A stretch of DNA of 64,000 bases from Symbiodinium natans (GCA_905221605.1 CAJNDS010002088.1:362001-426000), one strand, 5' to 3'; shown: positions 10,266 to 21,263, numbered from the stretch's first letter. Notes: generated from the letters alone by a model not told the origin. Translations and numbers: made by a program.

Positions 10266-10927
10266 AGTAAAGGCTGAGGGTTTGGGGCTTTTGGGTAAGT
10301 AGAAGTAGGGTTATGGATACCCTAGATAGGCTTATGAGTAGATGTACCACCCTTCTGACCCCACTTCAAAATTGCCCCTGAACCTCCAAATAGGGTTTCG
10401 GGCTTTGTGGGTTCAGGCTGCCCTGAGAAGCATGATAACACATGGCATGCCTAAGTATTCCGAATTGGGGCTGCTGCGAACCCAAACCCTGTAAATCCCT
10501 AAACCCTAATCAATTTGCACCGACAACAACCAGAGAGCTCGACTCCAACGGAGCTCCGAGCTTCAAATCCTAAACTCGGGTGGCTTTGGGGACTCGGCCT
10601 TTAGGTTTCAGGAGTCACGCAGGAGTTTGAAGGGTTTAGGGGTTTAGGAGTTGACCCAAAACCCTAGGCCCGAAAAGCCCGGAATCTCCAAAAAAAAAGC
10701 CCTTGAGCGCGAGAAACCTAGGCTTCGACCTAAGAGTAACCTAGCAATACAAAGGGTGGCGTTTTGGTTTGAACCCCAAACCCTAAACCCTAAACCCTCA
10801 ACCTAAAGGGGCTTCTAAGAGTTTAACCCGCCAAAGAAAACCCCTGTATCCTTACTGGTGCTTACGGGGGAGTGGGGGGGGGGGGGGGAGTGAAAACACA
10901 TGCACTGCGAAAAGGCTCATAAGGTAG

Positions 10928-10972
10928 GTGTGTGTGTGTGTGTGTGTGTATATGTACACACACACACATGTG
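10928..10972. repeat. TG/CA microsatellite forming a short palindrome
   Basis: (TG)n, then TATATGTA, then (CA)n. The two halves are inverted copies. Confidence 0.85.
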
Positions 10973-11073
10973 CTACCCCTGTTATCTACCATTCTTGGCA
11001 CCATATGTGCATATTCGTATGCAATGTAGGGGGATTGAAGTCTTTCCCCCCAACTCTCAACCCCCTCTTTGAG

Positions 11074-11357
11074 CACCAGTGCGGATTGTGCAGAAGAAGC
11101 GTGCGTGCTTGGCATCGCCGAGAGGCCGCTGAGCGCCTGTTGATGCGGGTTTGGGGCACAGGCATCAGCCCAAAAAGTCCTAAGCCGAAACTCCAGCCCT
11201 TCCCCTTAGCAAACGGCGATGGGAGGCCGGAGCCACGACGGCAAGTAAATATGAACGCAGTTCAGGGCTCTGGGCTTGGGGTTTAGGATTCTTTGGCTTC
11301 AAGTTGCTCCCAGGAAATTTCAGGTCGTTGGCCTCGTGTTCTTTCGGAGTCTTTTGG
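11074..11357 (+). CDS. Two phase-linked exons, function unknown
   Basis: Exon 11074-11148 (25 codons, phase 0 at both ends) follows a pyrimidine-rich AG acceptor. It carries QCGLCRRSVRAWHRREAAER. Exon 11314-11357 ends at a GTAAGAG donor in phase 2 and reads EISGRWPRVLSESF. Joined they give a continuous basic helical segment with a CxxC pair. Likely the 5' part of the plus-strand exon series that continues at 12.1 kb, though that link is not phase-checked. Confidence 0.5.
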
Positions 11358-11559
11358 GTAAGAGCCCTATGTCAAACCCAACATGGAAGCCTGGACCTGC
11401 AGCTGTGCCAGAAGAACTCTGGTCCCTAACCCCAAACCCCAAACCCTCAACCCTGAACATGCCATCCCTAAGCCCGAAACCCCCCCCCCCCCAAGAGGTC
11501 TGAGACCAAGGGGCCTGGGTCCACCCCTGAGCGGCGCCCATGTTTCCTCCACAACGGAC

Positions 11560-11710
11560 GTTTAGGGTTTTTGGGTTTTTGGGGTGTTGGGGTTTTAGGG
11601 TGTTTAGGGTTTTGGGGTGTTGGGGAGTTGGGGAGTTATATAGGGGTGTTTTTGGTGTTTTTGGTGTTGGGGGTGTTGGGGGTGTTGGGGTTTTGGGGTT
11701 CAGGGTTTCG
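11560..11710 (+). repeat. G/T-rich degenerate array (TTTTGGGG, GTTGGGG units)
   Basis: Low-complexity stretch of TTTTGGGGTGTTGGGG type, with open frames only because of composition. Confidence 0.8.
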
Positions 11711-12104
11711 CGTTTTTGGAGCTAACCCTGAAACAGGAATGAGAGCAGAACAGGCGCCCGTTTACTTAGCATGGGCATTTTGGGGGTTACAAGGCAGACT
11801 ATATAACTTGAGTAGGCCTCTGTATTGGAATCCCTAAACCCTCAACCCCAAACCTCAAAATCTCCAAAACCCCAAAGCCTGCATGATGCATGAACTCAAC
11901 CCTCAACCCTACACCCTAAACCCCTAAAGCCATAAGACCCACGGTTCAGGCAGCCGACAGTTGAGTGGCCATTGACTCTGCCCCCCTCTCCAAACAGTGG
12001 GCAGGGGGGTCCGGTGATTGGGGGCAGGTGCTTGCAGACCGCTGATGCCATAATGAACCACAACTCTTGAACATGGACCCTCCTGTTGCATCTGTCCACG
12101 TGAG

Positions 12105-12896
12105 GGCATCTGCAACTGGGAGCCTGCGAATGCGCCATGGAAAGACGCACTTCAGCTTGGGGCTCATCGGCTCTACATCGAGATTCATGCGCCTGCCGAA
12201 TGGCATGTCAGACTACGCAGCGACCAGGGCAAGCACTGGCCAACTCTGTTGTGAGGGATGGCTGAAAAAAGCCGGACCCTCCCCTACTGTAAGGGAAGCC
12301 ACACTGACAAGGCTGACGGAGAGTTGTAAGGACGTAGCCCGAAACCCTAAACCTGCCGCGGCGCTGCCTGAGACATCCCCCTGTCGCCAGCCGCAAGGCT
12401 TCTTGCCACTGCATGCCTCTGGGTTTTCGAGGGATTTAAAGAGGTTTAGAGGGTTCACATTGTTGTTGCCTGCCAGTACAAGGGGCACCGTAACCAAGGC
12501 TCCTAGAGGTGTTCTAGATTCCTGAACCCTAAACCCCAAACCCCCTGAACCCTAAACCCTAAACTCTGAACCTTGCTGTTTCTTGCTCGACCCCAGAGGC
12601 AGTCCTGAAGTCCTGAAACATGCTCACGCTGCTCGCATCGGTTTGGGTTTCGGGTGCTTGCAATTTATACTGCTCTTGCAATTTATACCTGCTCTTGCAG
12701 GGCCTGTCCAAGTGCACATGGTCATTTCTCAAGATTATGGTCGCTTTTTGGATGCCCTCAAAGGGACCTGTGTTTGGAGAAGTGAACACAGCATCCCTGT
12801 CAGCACTCATTGTCATAGTAGTGAGCAAGGTGGCCTAATGCTGCCGATCTCAAATCTCCAATGCACAGCTGCATGCGGAACCTTCATGGAAACCTG
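12105..12896 (+). CDS. Three phase-linked exons, function unknown
   Basis: Exon 12105-12250 (donor GTGAGG, phase 2) reads NWEPANAPWKDALQLGAHRL and IEIHAPAEWHVRLRS. Exon 12597-12640 joins in phase 2 and ends in phase 1 (SPEVLKHAHAARI). Exon 12701 onward starts after CTGCTCTTGCAG and joins in phase 1 (VQVHMVISQDYGRFLDALKG). Its frame is open to a TGA at 12,894-12,896, but an earlier donor is possible. All three junctions keep frame, which chance frames would rarely do. No family is recognised. Confidence 0.6.
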
Positions 12897-13029
12897 ACAT
12901 ACCTCAGAACAAATGCCACTAAACCTCTAAAGTTACACTCCCTGAGCCCCCTAGGGCCTAAAGCCTGCAAACCTACACTCCAAAACCTGCGCCCCAACCC
13001 CTAAATTCTGAAGAAGCTGAGGCGCCCCA

Positions 13030-13115
13030 TCGGAAGCTTCGCACGAGCGACGAGCCAATGCCAGGAAAAGCATCGCCCAGAGGCCCAGAATACTGCATGC
13101 CTCCCAGCAGGGTCT
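13030..13115 (+). CDS. Candidate exon, function unknown
   Basis: The plus frame reads ASHERRANARKSIAQRPRIL, an arginine-rich helix. Same strand as its neighbours. Borders are not fixed. Confidence 0.35.
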
Positions 13116-13182
13116 ACCATTCCTAAACCCATGAAATTCTGCCAGTTTAGGGCTTTTAGGGTTTAGGGTTTAGGGCAGGTAG

Positions 13183-14203
13183 TCGGGAGCAGCCGCATCA
13201 AGACAAGGTGGTGCGTGGATTTGTCCAAAAACACAAGGCGGATCCAAACGATACAAGACGAAAGGTTTAAGGTTTAGTTTAGTGTTTAGGGTTCGGATTT
13301 TGGGATCAAGGTCTACTTGGAGGTTCATGAACCCCAAGTAGTTTAGTAAGTTTAGGGTTCGAGGGTTCAAGGTTTAGGATGCAAGGGCTTCGGGTTTAGG
13401 GTTTAGGGTTTAGGGTTTAGGATGCAAGGGCGTAGCGTTCAGGGTCTGGCTCGCATGCCTTGTTGCCAAAGCCTCTCCACAAGTGCCTTCGCACGGCCAG
13501 GAGGATTTCGCTGCGGTCTCTAGGGGTCGGTTTAGGGTTTAGGGTTTAGGGTTCATAATTATACTATAATAACCCCCTAAAGCCTTATTCTAATTATTAA
13601 GGCCCCTATAGTACTTACACCCGCAGATTTAGGCTTGCAGAGTTTGTAGGGTTTGTGGTCTAGGGTTTAACTACGAGTTGATGTATGATTACCTTCTTGT
13701 ATGGTTCATTGCTGAAGGACCATCGGACCTAAACTCTCTAAACCCTACTAAACACCCTAACCCCCCTAAACCCGCAAAAGCCCAAACCCCCAAACCCCAC
13801 ACACCACAAAGGGCCTGAACCCTAAACCCGAACCCTACACCCTTGACTAAATGGGGGGGGGGGGTAGTGGGTGCTCTGGGCAGTTCCTGAGGCTTGGACC
13901 ACCGCCAGCGGCCACCGAAACAACTGCAGACTCTTCATGGCCTCAGGAGGTAAACCCTAAACCCTAAACCCTGAGGCCTAAAGCATTGAGGGATCAGAGC
14001 GAAGGGAACAGAACTAAGAATCCCCAAGCTGGACTCTGAACGTAGGAGTCGTTCCAAATTGGGGGCCTCGCTTGTGGGCTGTAGAACAAGCCCCCCTATG
14101 TGTGTATGGGATTGGCTTGCAACTTGCCTATTGTCTACTCCAGGTTTTCATGCAACACCTCTTCAGCATACAGTGCCGTTTGAGGATCAGCAAAGACCTC
14201 GCA
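13183..14203 (+). CDS. Phase-0 exon series, function unknown
   Basis: Exon 13183-13264 reads DKVVRGFVQKHKADPNDTRR before a GTTTAA donor. Exon 13884-13949 (22 codons, donor GTAAAC) reads LGPPPAATETTADSSW. Exon 14144-14203 (20 codons, acceptor TCTACTCCAG, donor GTAAAG) reads FMQHLFSIQCRLRISKDLA. All three end in phase 0 and the last two also begin in it, so they can be joined. A possible next exon starts at about 14,374 after an AG. Introns hold telomere-like runs and a Family C repeat. Confidence 0.5.
13313..13341. repeat. Miniature Family A terminal palindrome
   Basis: TACTTGGAGGTTCATGAACC followed by CCAAGTA. Only the outer ends of the Family A element remain, head to head. Confidence 0.6.
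13550..13620 (-). repeat. Family C repeat, inverted copy
   Basis: On the minus strand it contains GGCCTTAATAATTAGAATA, then GTTATTATAGTATAATTAT, matching copies at 35.6, 44.7 and 47.6 kb. Confidence 0.65.
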
Positions 14204-14922
14204 GTAAAGCCAAATGCCTTCCCCCCCTCTGGTCGGGGGCGGTGCCTTCAGTTGCAGGCATTGCCCCACATGCCAAGGGCATACTGTTGGAGTTTGTGCA
14301 GCCACAAGGGGATTAGCTGAACTTACTTTTCCCTTAGTCTTGCTGCCGGTGCGTGTGTGCGTGTTTGGAGCACCCCGCACCAAGTCCTGTCTCCGACAGC
14401 TTCGTACCTTTGTGAGGGATCACAGGGGGAAGAGTTTCTGTTCCTGTGAAGTGGGCTGTCTTGCCTAAGTGCCCAAATCCAACCCAAGCCGCCCGGCTTG
14501 GGGGGGGCGGGCCCATGGAGGTTCGGGTGGCGTTTTTCCCAGCTCGGATTGACGGGCTCGGAGCGTCGAACTCTTGCCGGATCTCCCCAATGACGCAAGC
14601 GGAGGGTGGAAGAGATGGCGGGAGGGAACGTTTCCGTTGGCCGGAGTGCACCCCAGGCCGTCCACTCACTCACTCAGCCAAATGCCTTCCGCTGAACTGG
14701 GCTTGCTTGGTCCTACTTGAGTGCTAGTATGAGGATTTACGAAATCAGGGACCAGTAAGGCACCCCTAATTCGAAAACGCGCATATGGACCATATGGATG
14801 GCTTTTGAGTAGTTACCCTTTTTGGGGATTCCACGTCTGCTGGGCCATTTGTCACCGGCTGACAATTAACCGCCCCCCCAAACAGGGTTTAGGGTTTAGG
14901 GTGTAGGATTTAGGGTTTACGG

Positions 14923-15105
14923 ATGAAGCCCGAACCCCCACCCCCAAGTCCTGTAAGGACATACTGCGTCGTTCGAGAACCCAACAGCAAAGCGTCATAC
15001 TCAGTCGTTTGCGGCTGTGTCCGTCTTCTCCGAATTTGCCGGGGGTCGTTTTCTTTGAAGACTGACGCCCGGCTTTTTGGAATAAACCCAAGTTTATGGG
15101 TAAGC
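14923..15105. CDS. Coding island, strand unresolved
   Basis: The plus frame ends at a strong GTAAGC donor (15,106) and reads KTDARLFGINPSLW. The minus frame reads SRASVFKENDPRQIRRRRTQ and is equally protein-like. I cannot decide between them from sequence alone. Confidence 0.35.
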
Positions 15106-15373
15106 CCCAAGAGTCTGCCCACAAAAACTCTACGGCCCCCAAAAAGTAGGGTTATAAGCTATAAGTAGCCCGAATTTGGGGTTACAAGTACAGCTACCAT
15201 ACATATAACCCTGCTTAAAACGACCCATGAACCTCCGGGTATATTTCCGAAACACCCGCAAATCCAATGAGCCCCCTTCGCCCCACAAAACCAAACTGAT
15301 GGTGTTTGCCGTATAAACCCGGGATGCAGCCAACTCGATAAGCCCTACAAACCCATTGAGCCTTACAAACAGC

Positions 15374-15503
15374 CAACATCCTAAACCCTAAGCCCTAAAC
15401 CCTAAAACCTAAACCCCTAAACCCCAAAACCCCTAAACCCCTAAACCTCTAAGCCTCTAAACCTCTAAACCTCTAAACCCTAAACCCTAAACCCCTAAGC
15501 CAA
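15374..15503 (-). repeat. Degenerate CCCTAAA array
   Basis: About 18 heptamers and octamers (CCCTAAA, CCCCTAAA, CCTCTAAA). Confidence 0.9.
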
Positions 15504-15506
15504 CCA

Positions 15507-15572
15507 ATAGCTGGAGCCCTCCGAAGGCCTGATGGAACTCCAGGACCGAACCGCCGAGCTGGAAGGTCCTCC
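15507..15572 (+). CDS. Candidate exon, coiled-coil-like
   Basis: The plus frame reads EPSEGLMELQDRTAELEGPP before TGA. It sits between two telomere-like arrays of opposite orientation. Confidence 0.4.
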
Positions 15573-15594
15573 TGACATGACTTGCTGAGATAGG

Positions 15595-15652
15595 GTTTAG
15601 GGTTTAGGGTTTAGGGTTTAGGGTTTAGGGTTTAGGGTTTAGGGTTTAGGGA
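15595..15652 (+). repeat. Interstitial telomere-like array (TTTAGGG, 8 units)
   Basis: Perfect TTTAGGG tandem, opposite in direction to the array ending at 15,503. Confidence 0.97.
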
Positions 15653-15828
15653 TTTTAAGACGTTATTGTTTCTACTAGAAAAGAAAAGGGATATCCCGAC
15701 TAGCAAGGAAGATACCCAAAAGTTTACTCAAACGTTCAAGTTTGTTTATTGAGATTCTGGAATGGATTCCCCTGAAAGGGCCCTGAAAGGGTGGTGCTGA
15801 GAGGGGCGGGGCACCCATCTCCCAAAGG

Positions 15829-17041
15829 TTGAACACCTTCCTCACCCCTTTGTGCCCGAAGGGCTGCCGCGTTTCGGGGTCCGAGGAGTGGATGCAGGGG
15901 TGTCCGTTGAAGGTCTGGGCTCCTCAGGGTCCTGAGCTTTGCCCAGCGTTTGGAGTTTGTCGGGACGTGGGTTGTGCCATCAGGCAAACCGAGACCTCCC
16001 AAATACCCGAAAAGATGACCTCTATGCCCTACATTTCGGGCTATACGCCATGATTATGGGAAGCCGCCGCTCCCTTCCCCTTCCCCCGCCAGGAACCTAA
16101 GACATGTTCAGGAAAATCCCTGAACTACAGGGTGCTGTAGTTTCAGGGGTGGGGGGGGTTCAACCCTAAACCCTAAACTACCCTGAACCCTAAACCCTAA
16201 ACCCTAAAGCCTAAACCCTAAACCTTGAGTCACTTCATGTAAACCCCGGGGGCTGGCCTCTGCCTTGTGTACTTCCGGTCCCCCAGGGCCTCGGAACGCA
16301 ACTGCTTGAAGCCACCACCGAACATCCCCAGAATGGTAGGATCAAGAAATTTAGGGTTTAGGGTTTCGGGTTTCCTCCCCCCCCCTCCCCAAACTAAGGG
16401 AATTGGGGCAATGCCGTTTTTGCTTGTTTGGGGCATGGCGCTGTTGTGTTAAACTTTAAGGGAATTAGAGCAAAGCTCTTACTTGCTCATTTGGGAGACG
16501 GAGCTGGTACGTTAAGCTTGTGAAGCTAAGCCCCAAGAATCCCAAGTCATGGCCTGTACACCGGACTCTTTAACTTTGGGGGGCTTCAGGCTGTCGTCTG
16601 GCAAAACTTTGGACCCAAAAGTCGGGTGCTGCAAGCACGAAAGATGAGTGCTGCGCCATGGCTGTGCCCGCCTACCAGCATCTGCTGAGTGAACCGGAGT
16701 CCAGGTTGCAATATCCCTTAAAGGACCCCCAAGCACGAAACCCAATCCTTTGCGGAGTGCAGGTAGAACGGGAGGCTGGACTACGCTTCAGAATATTAGC
16801 TGCTCTTGTAGTGTGAGGCATGTGCACATGTCCGGAATTGCTTTGATCCGTATATAGGCAGGTGCTAAGGCTAGTGGGGGCTGAGTGGCCTGCAGCCCTA
16901 ATTAATTTGCTTGGATTCACTTGGTTTCTGGAGAAACGGCGCAGGAAGCAGGTGCAGCAACACGTTCGAGATCTCTCAAGGGGATACAGTGGATACAGGC
17001 TCAAGGTTGAGGGGAAGGGTTTCGACAGGCGGTTGCAATAG
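15829..17041 (+). CDS. Four-exon gene end, function unknown
   Basis: Exons: 15829-15912 (phase 0 out), 16287-16335 (donor GTAGGA, phase 1), 16590-16762 (phase 1 in, donor GTAGAA, phase 0 out) and 16934-17041 (pyrimidine-rich acceptor, ends in TAG). Every junction keeps frame. Signatures: GLGTQLLEATTEHPQN, RLAKLWTQKSGAASTKDECC, AYQHLLSEPESRLQYPLKDP and RRRKQVQQHVRDLSRGYSGY. The last exon is very basic. The ATG at 15,829 is in frame but may not be the true start. No family recognised. The terminal stop could be intronic if the GTTGAG at 17,006 is used as a donor. Confidence 0.6.
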
Positions 17042-17295
17042 ATTATGCCATACTAGCGCACCAAGAATTAGCTTTTTGCTGACTCTGCCATGACCCCTCA
17101 ACCCCATAATCTTCCTAAAACCCCCTGAGTTCGTGGCATCTCGTAGCGTCGAAATATTGGAAAGTCTTTGAGCCTTAATTATATAAGTTCACGTTGATCC
17201 AAACGAGGGTCCCTGATTAAAGTAGAAGTCTTCATGGTCCCCACCCCTCCCGCCGCCCCCACCGAGCCCCCGACGCCCTCAACAAAACCCCAAAC

Positions 17296-17392
17296 TTGGG
17301 ATACTCCCCCCTTATGCTAACAGTCCTTAATATGGGGTTCTAGTAGGGGGTACTGTAGTCCCTACGAAAAAACCGTTAGTAGAACATCCCAA
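17296..17392. mobile_element. Family B MITE-like element
   Basis: TTGGGATACTCCCCCCTTAT, then GCTAACAGTCCTTAATA, ending CCGTTAGTAGAACATCCCAA. The terminal inverted repeats are clear. Confidence 0.85.
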
Positions 17393-17483
17393 CCCCAAAA
17401 ACAAAAGCCGAGGCTTCCCCAAAACAAGGATCCTGGATCCGAGCCTTCACCCTTTTCTCAGCGCGCTGCTGATGTGGACGGAA

Positions 17484-17515
17484 CCCTAAACCCTAAACCC
17501 TAAACCCTAAACCCT
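17484..17515 (-). repeat. Interstitial telomere-like run (CCCTAAA)
   Basis: Four perfect units. Confidence 0.95.
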
Positions 17516-17833
17516 ATACCTAGATCCTAGTTGCAGTTCAGGAATCACCCCGACCCCCAACTCCCATCGTGTTACGAGCTTAGGCTTCCTGCGCTAAGGC
17601 TTGCTTCATCAGAATCCTTTAGGGTATGGTTTAGGGATACAGGGTTTAGGGCAACTATACGGGAATATACTAGTTTAGATCAACCCTCATAAGCTACGTA
17701 GGTATATGCGTCAGCCTAAACTTGGGTTTGTAGACACGAATCTGGTCGTAACCCTGACTCTTGAGCACAAGCTATCTTGCTATCAACGGTACAGGGCTAA
17801 CTACTTTTGGGTGACCCTAAACGCTGAAAGTTA

Positions 17834-17888
17834 AACCCTAAACCCTAAACCCTAAACCTAAACCCTAAACCCTAAACCCTAAGCCTTA
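17834..17888 (-). repeat. Interstitial telomere-like run (CCCTAAA)
   Basis: About seven units with one six-base unit. Confidence 0.95.
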
Positions 17889-17940
17889 AGGGGACCCTAA
17901 TCCACCCCGCCCCTACTGTCTGCTGGCAAGGGTTGCTTCG

Positions 17941-18300
17941 CAAGGCCTTGCCTCTATCCTGTCGGGATCCTAGGCTCAGCGTGCACCCCAGCTGCCCAAA
18001 GAGAAGACCAACACGAGGCTCCATTCAGGGCGTTTTTGAGGCCTTCTTCGGGGCAGTGCCCGAGACCCTAAACTTGGGATGCTCCCCCTTATACTAACAG
18101 TCCTTCATAGGGATGATACTAAGGGGGTACCAGAATCCCCCTAAACCCTAAGCCCTAAGCCCTAAACCCTAAACCCCAAGCCCTAAACCCTAAACCTTTT
18201 ATTCAAGAGCTTGCCTTCGACTTGGATCCCGTACTCACCTGGCCGAGGGCTTGCTTTGCAAAAGCCCTGGGCCAGCTCAGAAAAGCTTTGTGCAATAACC
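17941..18300 (+). CDS. Two candidate exons split by a Family B remnant
   Basis: The first island (about 17,941-18,062) reads GSIQGVFEAFFGAVPE. The second (about 18,188-18,300) reads FDLDPVLTWPRACFAKALGQ and LRKALCNNPY. Together they read as one continuous domain, interrupted by a truncated Family B element and telomere-like repeats. The donor of the first exon is not canonical in any phase that fits. Confidence 0.45.
18073..18142. mobile_element. Family B element, 3' end replaced by CCCTAAA repeats
   Basis: The left arm is intact (TTGGGATGCTCCCCCTTAT, then ACTAACAGTCCTTCATAGGG). The right arm stops after GGTACCAGAATCCCC and runs directly into CCCTAAA units. Confidence 0.75.
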
Positions 18301-18431
18301 CTTACACCCTTTGCCTTTTAGGGCTTAGGGCTTTGTAGGGTTTTAGGGTTTTAGGGTTTTAGGGCTTTGCAGGCTTTTAGGGTCTGGGGCTGTAGGGATT
18401 TAGGGCTGACTTAAAACCGCTGAAGCACACC

Positions 18432-19492
18432 ACCGGCGAACTCAAAACTCATCAGCGCCCTTCTGGTCTTCAAGGTACTGGGCGATGGCCTGGGACACCT
18501 CGGCCACATGGCCGAATGAGGGTCCCGTTTTTGGGGTCCTGATTCTAAGGGTGGCGTACTATGCATACGACCCCGAAAGGGACCCTCATTTAGAGAACTA
18601 CCCACATTTCAGGAGAGCCTAAGAGCCACATCGCCCATTTTTTCCCTAATCCATCCGCCTACATAATGATCCCTCTACAGCGTATTGCCGAAGGCATCAG
18701 ATGGTCATTTTTGGGATGGTCAGAGAAGAGCAAGCTCGTTCGAACAAAAAAGGGCCACAACTGTCGGAGAGATTCTGGGGCTTCGGGTTTAAGGTTGGGA
18801 TGTTCCCTTTTTTACTAACAATCCTTAATGGGGATTGTACCCCCTATTGTAATCCCTACTAAGGACTGTCCTGTTGGGGCACAGGCTCCCATTCTCTGGT
18901 TGAGCTCAGCCAGGTAGATCGCACCGGGACCTCCAGTACCGCTCCAAATTGTTGTGTGTTCTTCGGATTCCTAGTTAATGAAGGACCACCCCTCCCCCCC
19001 AAGAAAAAAACACAAAAACAAAAAAAATAATCAACGCGCACACACTCAAAACAAAAACAAGGCACAGACAGAGGGACCCATGAGCTGAAAACATCCGAGG
19101 TTGAGGGGCCTTAATAATTGGAATAGCTAGTATAGCTATATAGGGACGATAAGGGAATACTATTAGCAAATATTCCGACCCCGATGATAGGGTTTCGGGC
19201 GTTCTGGGGCTGTGGGCGTAGAAGGCTCTTGTGCGCACATTTTCCAGCCCTTCGCCTACCAGACCCTAAACTCTGACCCTAGGGCCATGAAATCTCAGAC
19301 ATTGGGGCTTCCGCAGTTGAATGCTTCAAGTCTTGTTTCGGGATACCTCCCAAGAAAGATTCCTAAACCCAAGCCCCGCTGGGGCATCAGCACGTCGTGC
19401 CCTTACTTGGATCCAGGTCGGCGTTCGCGTACAATAAGGTCTGCACGACCTGGGCCCAAGACATCAAAGCGGAAGCTTCAATACAAAAGTTT
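18432..19492 (-). CDS. Three-exon gene end, function unknown
   Basis: Exon 19492-19407 has an AG acceptor and a GTAAGG donor and reads FCIEASALMSWAQVVQTLL. A middle exon (about 18,950-18,883) reads WSGTGGPGAIYLAELNQRMG. The last exon (about 18,517-18,432) reads HVAEVSQAIAQYLEDQKGAD and ends EF-stop, with GC-ending codons. Two MITE-like copies sit between the exons. Exact joins for the last two exons are not fixed, and the plus strand also translates at 18,430-18,510. Family unknown. Confidence 0.45.
18514..18605. repeat. Family F palindromic repeat
   Basis: AATGAGGGTCCCGTTTTTGG at the left pairs with CCGAAAGGGACCCTCATTT at the right, followed by AGAGAACTACCCA. A related tail occurs at about 61,525 and 63,825. 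Confidence 0.65.
18795..18876. mobile_element. Family B MITE-like element, diverged
   Basis: TTGGGATGTTCCCTTTTTTA, then ACTAACAATCCTTAATGGGG. The right inner arm TAAGGACTGTCC is present and the outer end is decayed. Confidence 0.75.
19105..19188 (+). repeat. Family C repeat
   Basis: GGCCTTAATAATTGGAATAG at the left and ATAAGGGAATACTATTAG, then TTCCGACCCC at the right. Confidence 0.7.
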
Positions 19493-19710
19493 CTTAAAGC
19501 CGACGGCGCTACGGGTTTAGGGTTTCGGGTTTAGTACCCAATGTTTGCTCACAGCTTGCTGTCCGAGTTTGCAGGGGGATGCAAGGTGCCACCTTTGGGG
19601 GCCTTTACAGGTTGAAGGTCACTGTAAGACCACCCTTAGAGGTTTATGGGTTTAGGGTTTAGGGTTTGGGGTTTAGGGTTTAGTTATATAACTAGGGATA
19701 CATGTTATTG

Positions 19711-19840
19711 CTGACGACGTCATGACGACGTGAAGTCGTCGTGACCACGACGACGTCATGAATTAAAAAAAGAAGTCAGTAAGGACGAATAAACAGTTAT
19801 GTTAATTAAGTACGACGTCATGACCTCATGACTGACGTCG
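19711..19840. repeat. TGACGTCA palindrome cluster, left
   Basis: Repeated GACGTCATGA and its inverse, including ACGACGTCATGACGACG at the left and TACGACGTCATGACC near 19,810. These are CRE/ATF-type palindromes. Confidence 0.7.
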
Positions 19841-19981
19841 AAGGATAAACTTGTTGTGGTATCAGATTAAAACAACCAAAATGTAGTTTCGCATATCTAT
19901 TAGACCCATCGGATAGAGGAGAAGAAGAAAAATAGCTGATGCTAATGCGTGCAAGCGCATGCACATCAAAACTTTTTAACA

Positions 19982-21064
19982 TCACATGAGGATGGAGTAT
20001 GCCAGCGAAGACGTGTATTCGCCGAGGAAAAGAATGGAAGAGCACCTTCCATCATTGATAGCATCCTCACATGCCGTCACGATTTCCGTTCTGAGATCGA
20101 TGGGGCCATCTACGTTCACATTCGTCAGAACGTCAACTTCATCACTAGAGCGTAGACGCTGAAGGTAGAACGAATGGGACGCCAAAGGCTCGCAAGTCAG
20201 GAGGCCATCATGGCTCTGCGATGGCACCATTGGTCGCACAGCTCTATCCTGTAAGTCGTGATGATTGCTCATAGGGCAAAGAACCGCAGAGCAAGGAAAT
20301 GATTCCAAAATCTGGTAAAATGAACGCAGCTTCCATTCTGGGTTTGTAGTCGAGCTGCTCTGTTCGAGTTGCCGCAGGGGCGTCTTGCTTCCTAAGGTGT
20401 TGATGTGTGGGCTGCCGAACACGATGACCGCGGGAGTCTCATCGTGGCAATGGGCCTGGACTAGTTTTGGATCCGTGGCATCGACCTCGTCGATGACATC
20501 CAAATGTTGGTAGACCTGCCGCATCCTGCTTGTCAGAATAGCCTGCAAACGTCCAGGTTCACCCGATGCAGGAAAACAGAAATCCGTCGCGGGTATTCAC
20601 CAATGAGGTCAATGGCTGAGGCAAGCTTGCAGTCTTCAGCACATGGAAATTCAGGCATAGCATTGCCTTCGATTGCCCTTCAAAGCACTCGTTGCAAGCC
20701 CAAATGGGGGTGGGCCGTCGGCCAGACCACTCCGGGGCACGATGATACGTGCATAATGCTGGAAGAAGGAGTCGATCTGACGGATGATGGCCGCATAGCT
20801 GACGTACCTGCCTGTCGCCCTTGGGTATCCAATCATCTTCGGATGTAGTGATGCATTGGAGACTTTTCTGCCTTTCCAGCAGCTGGTACAATAAAAAGCT
20901 CCATCTGTGGCTTTGGCGCGCTGCGCATACACCTCACCGTGTCCACCATGACATTGGCAACGCAAAACGGTACCATGCTGCCGGCGGCGTTGTCGTCGTA
21001 GAAAGACAACTACCGCTGCCACCAAAGCCATAATCAATGGCCTTGACAGCCACATACGTGCCAT
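19982..21064 (-). pseudogene. Decayed gene, possibly a C5 DNA methyltransferase
   Basis: The minus strand reads as one protein only if the frame changes about three times: frame A 21064-about 20860, B to about 20660, C to about 20575, then a 188-codon frame down to 19,982. The first part has a hydrophobic N-terminus and zinc-type cysteines (CQCHGG...FYCTSCW). The last part has AVIVFGSP, LRSFYQILE and, later, a CEPL...LTNVNVDGP segment, in the order of motif IV, its helix and the motif VIII-IX region of C5 methyltransferases. The usual PC of motif IV is PH here, so the catalytic cysteine is absent. Retroelements carrying such enzymes are known in Symbiodiniaceae. The family call is tentative. 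The fourfold frame change argues for a pseudogene. Confidence 0.35.
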
Positions 21065-21263
21065 GATAGATGTTTTTTTCGAAATATACTAATAGCAGTA
21101 CTGTAAAAGAATACAATTTGTATTTTCAGAAACCGTCCAATCGTATCAAGGGTTCGGTGTCTTCTGATTGAATTACTCGCAGGACGCCAGGTTTGCCGTC
21201 AGAAGCAGCTGTCAGTGATCGGGGCGGGGGGGAGGAGTGGACGTGCTTTTTGTCGATGTCAGG

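Noticed and set aside
11540-11837. Plus-strand frames of 60-90 codons rich in Gly, Val and Phe
   Set aside because: They arise from the GTTGGGG/TTTTGGGG low-complexity stretch and have no splice or codon support.
20504-20848. 114-codon plus-strand frame in the 20 kb island
   Set aside because: It is antisense to the minus-strand fragments that show family-like motifs. Taken as a shadow.
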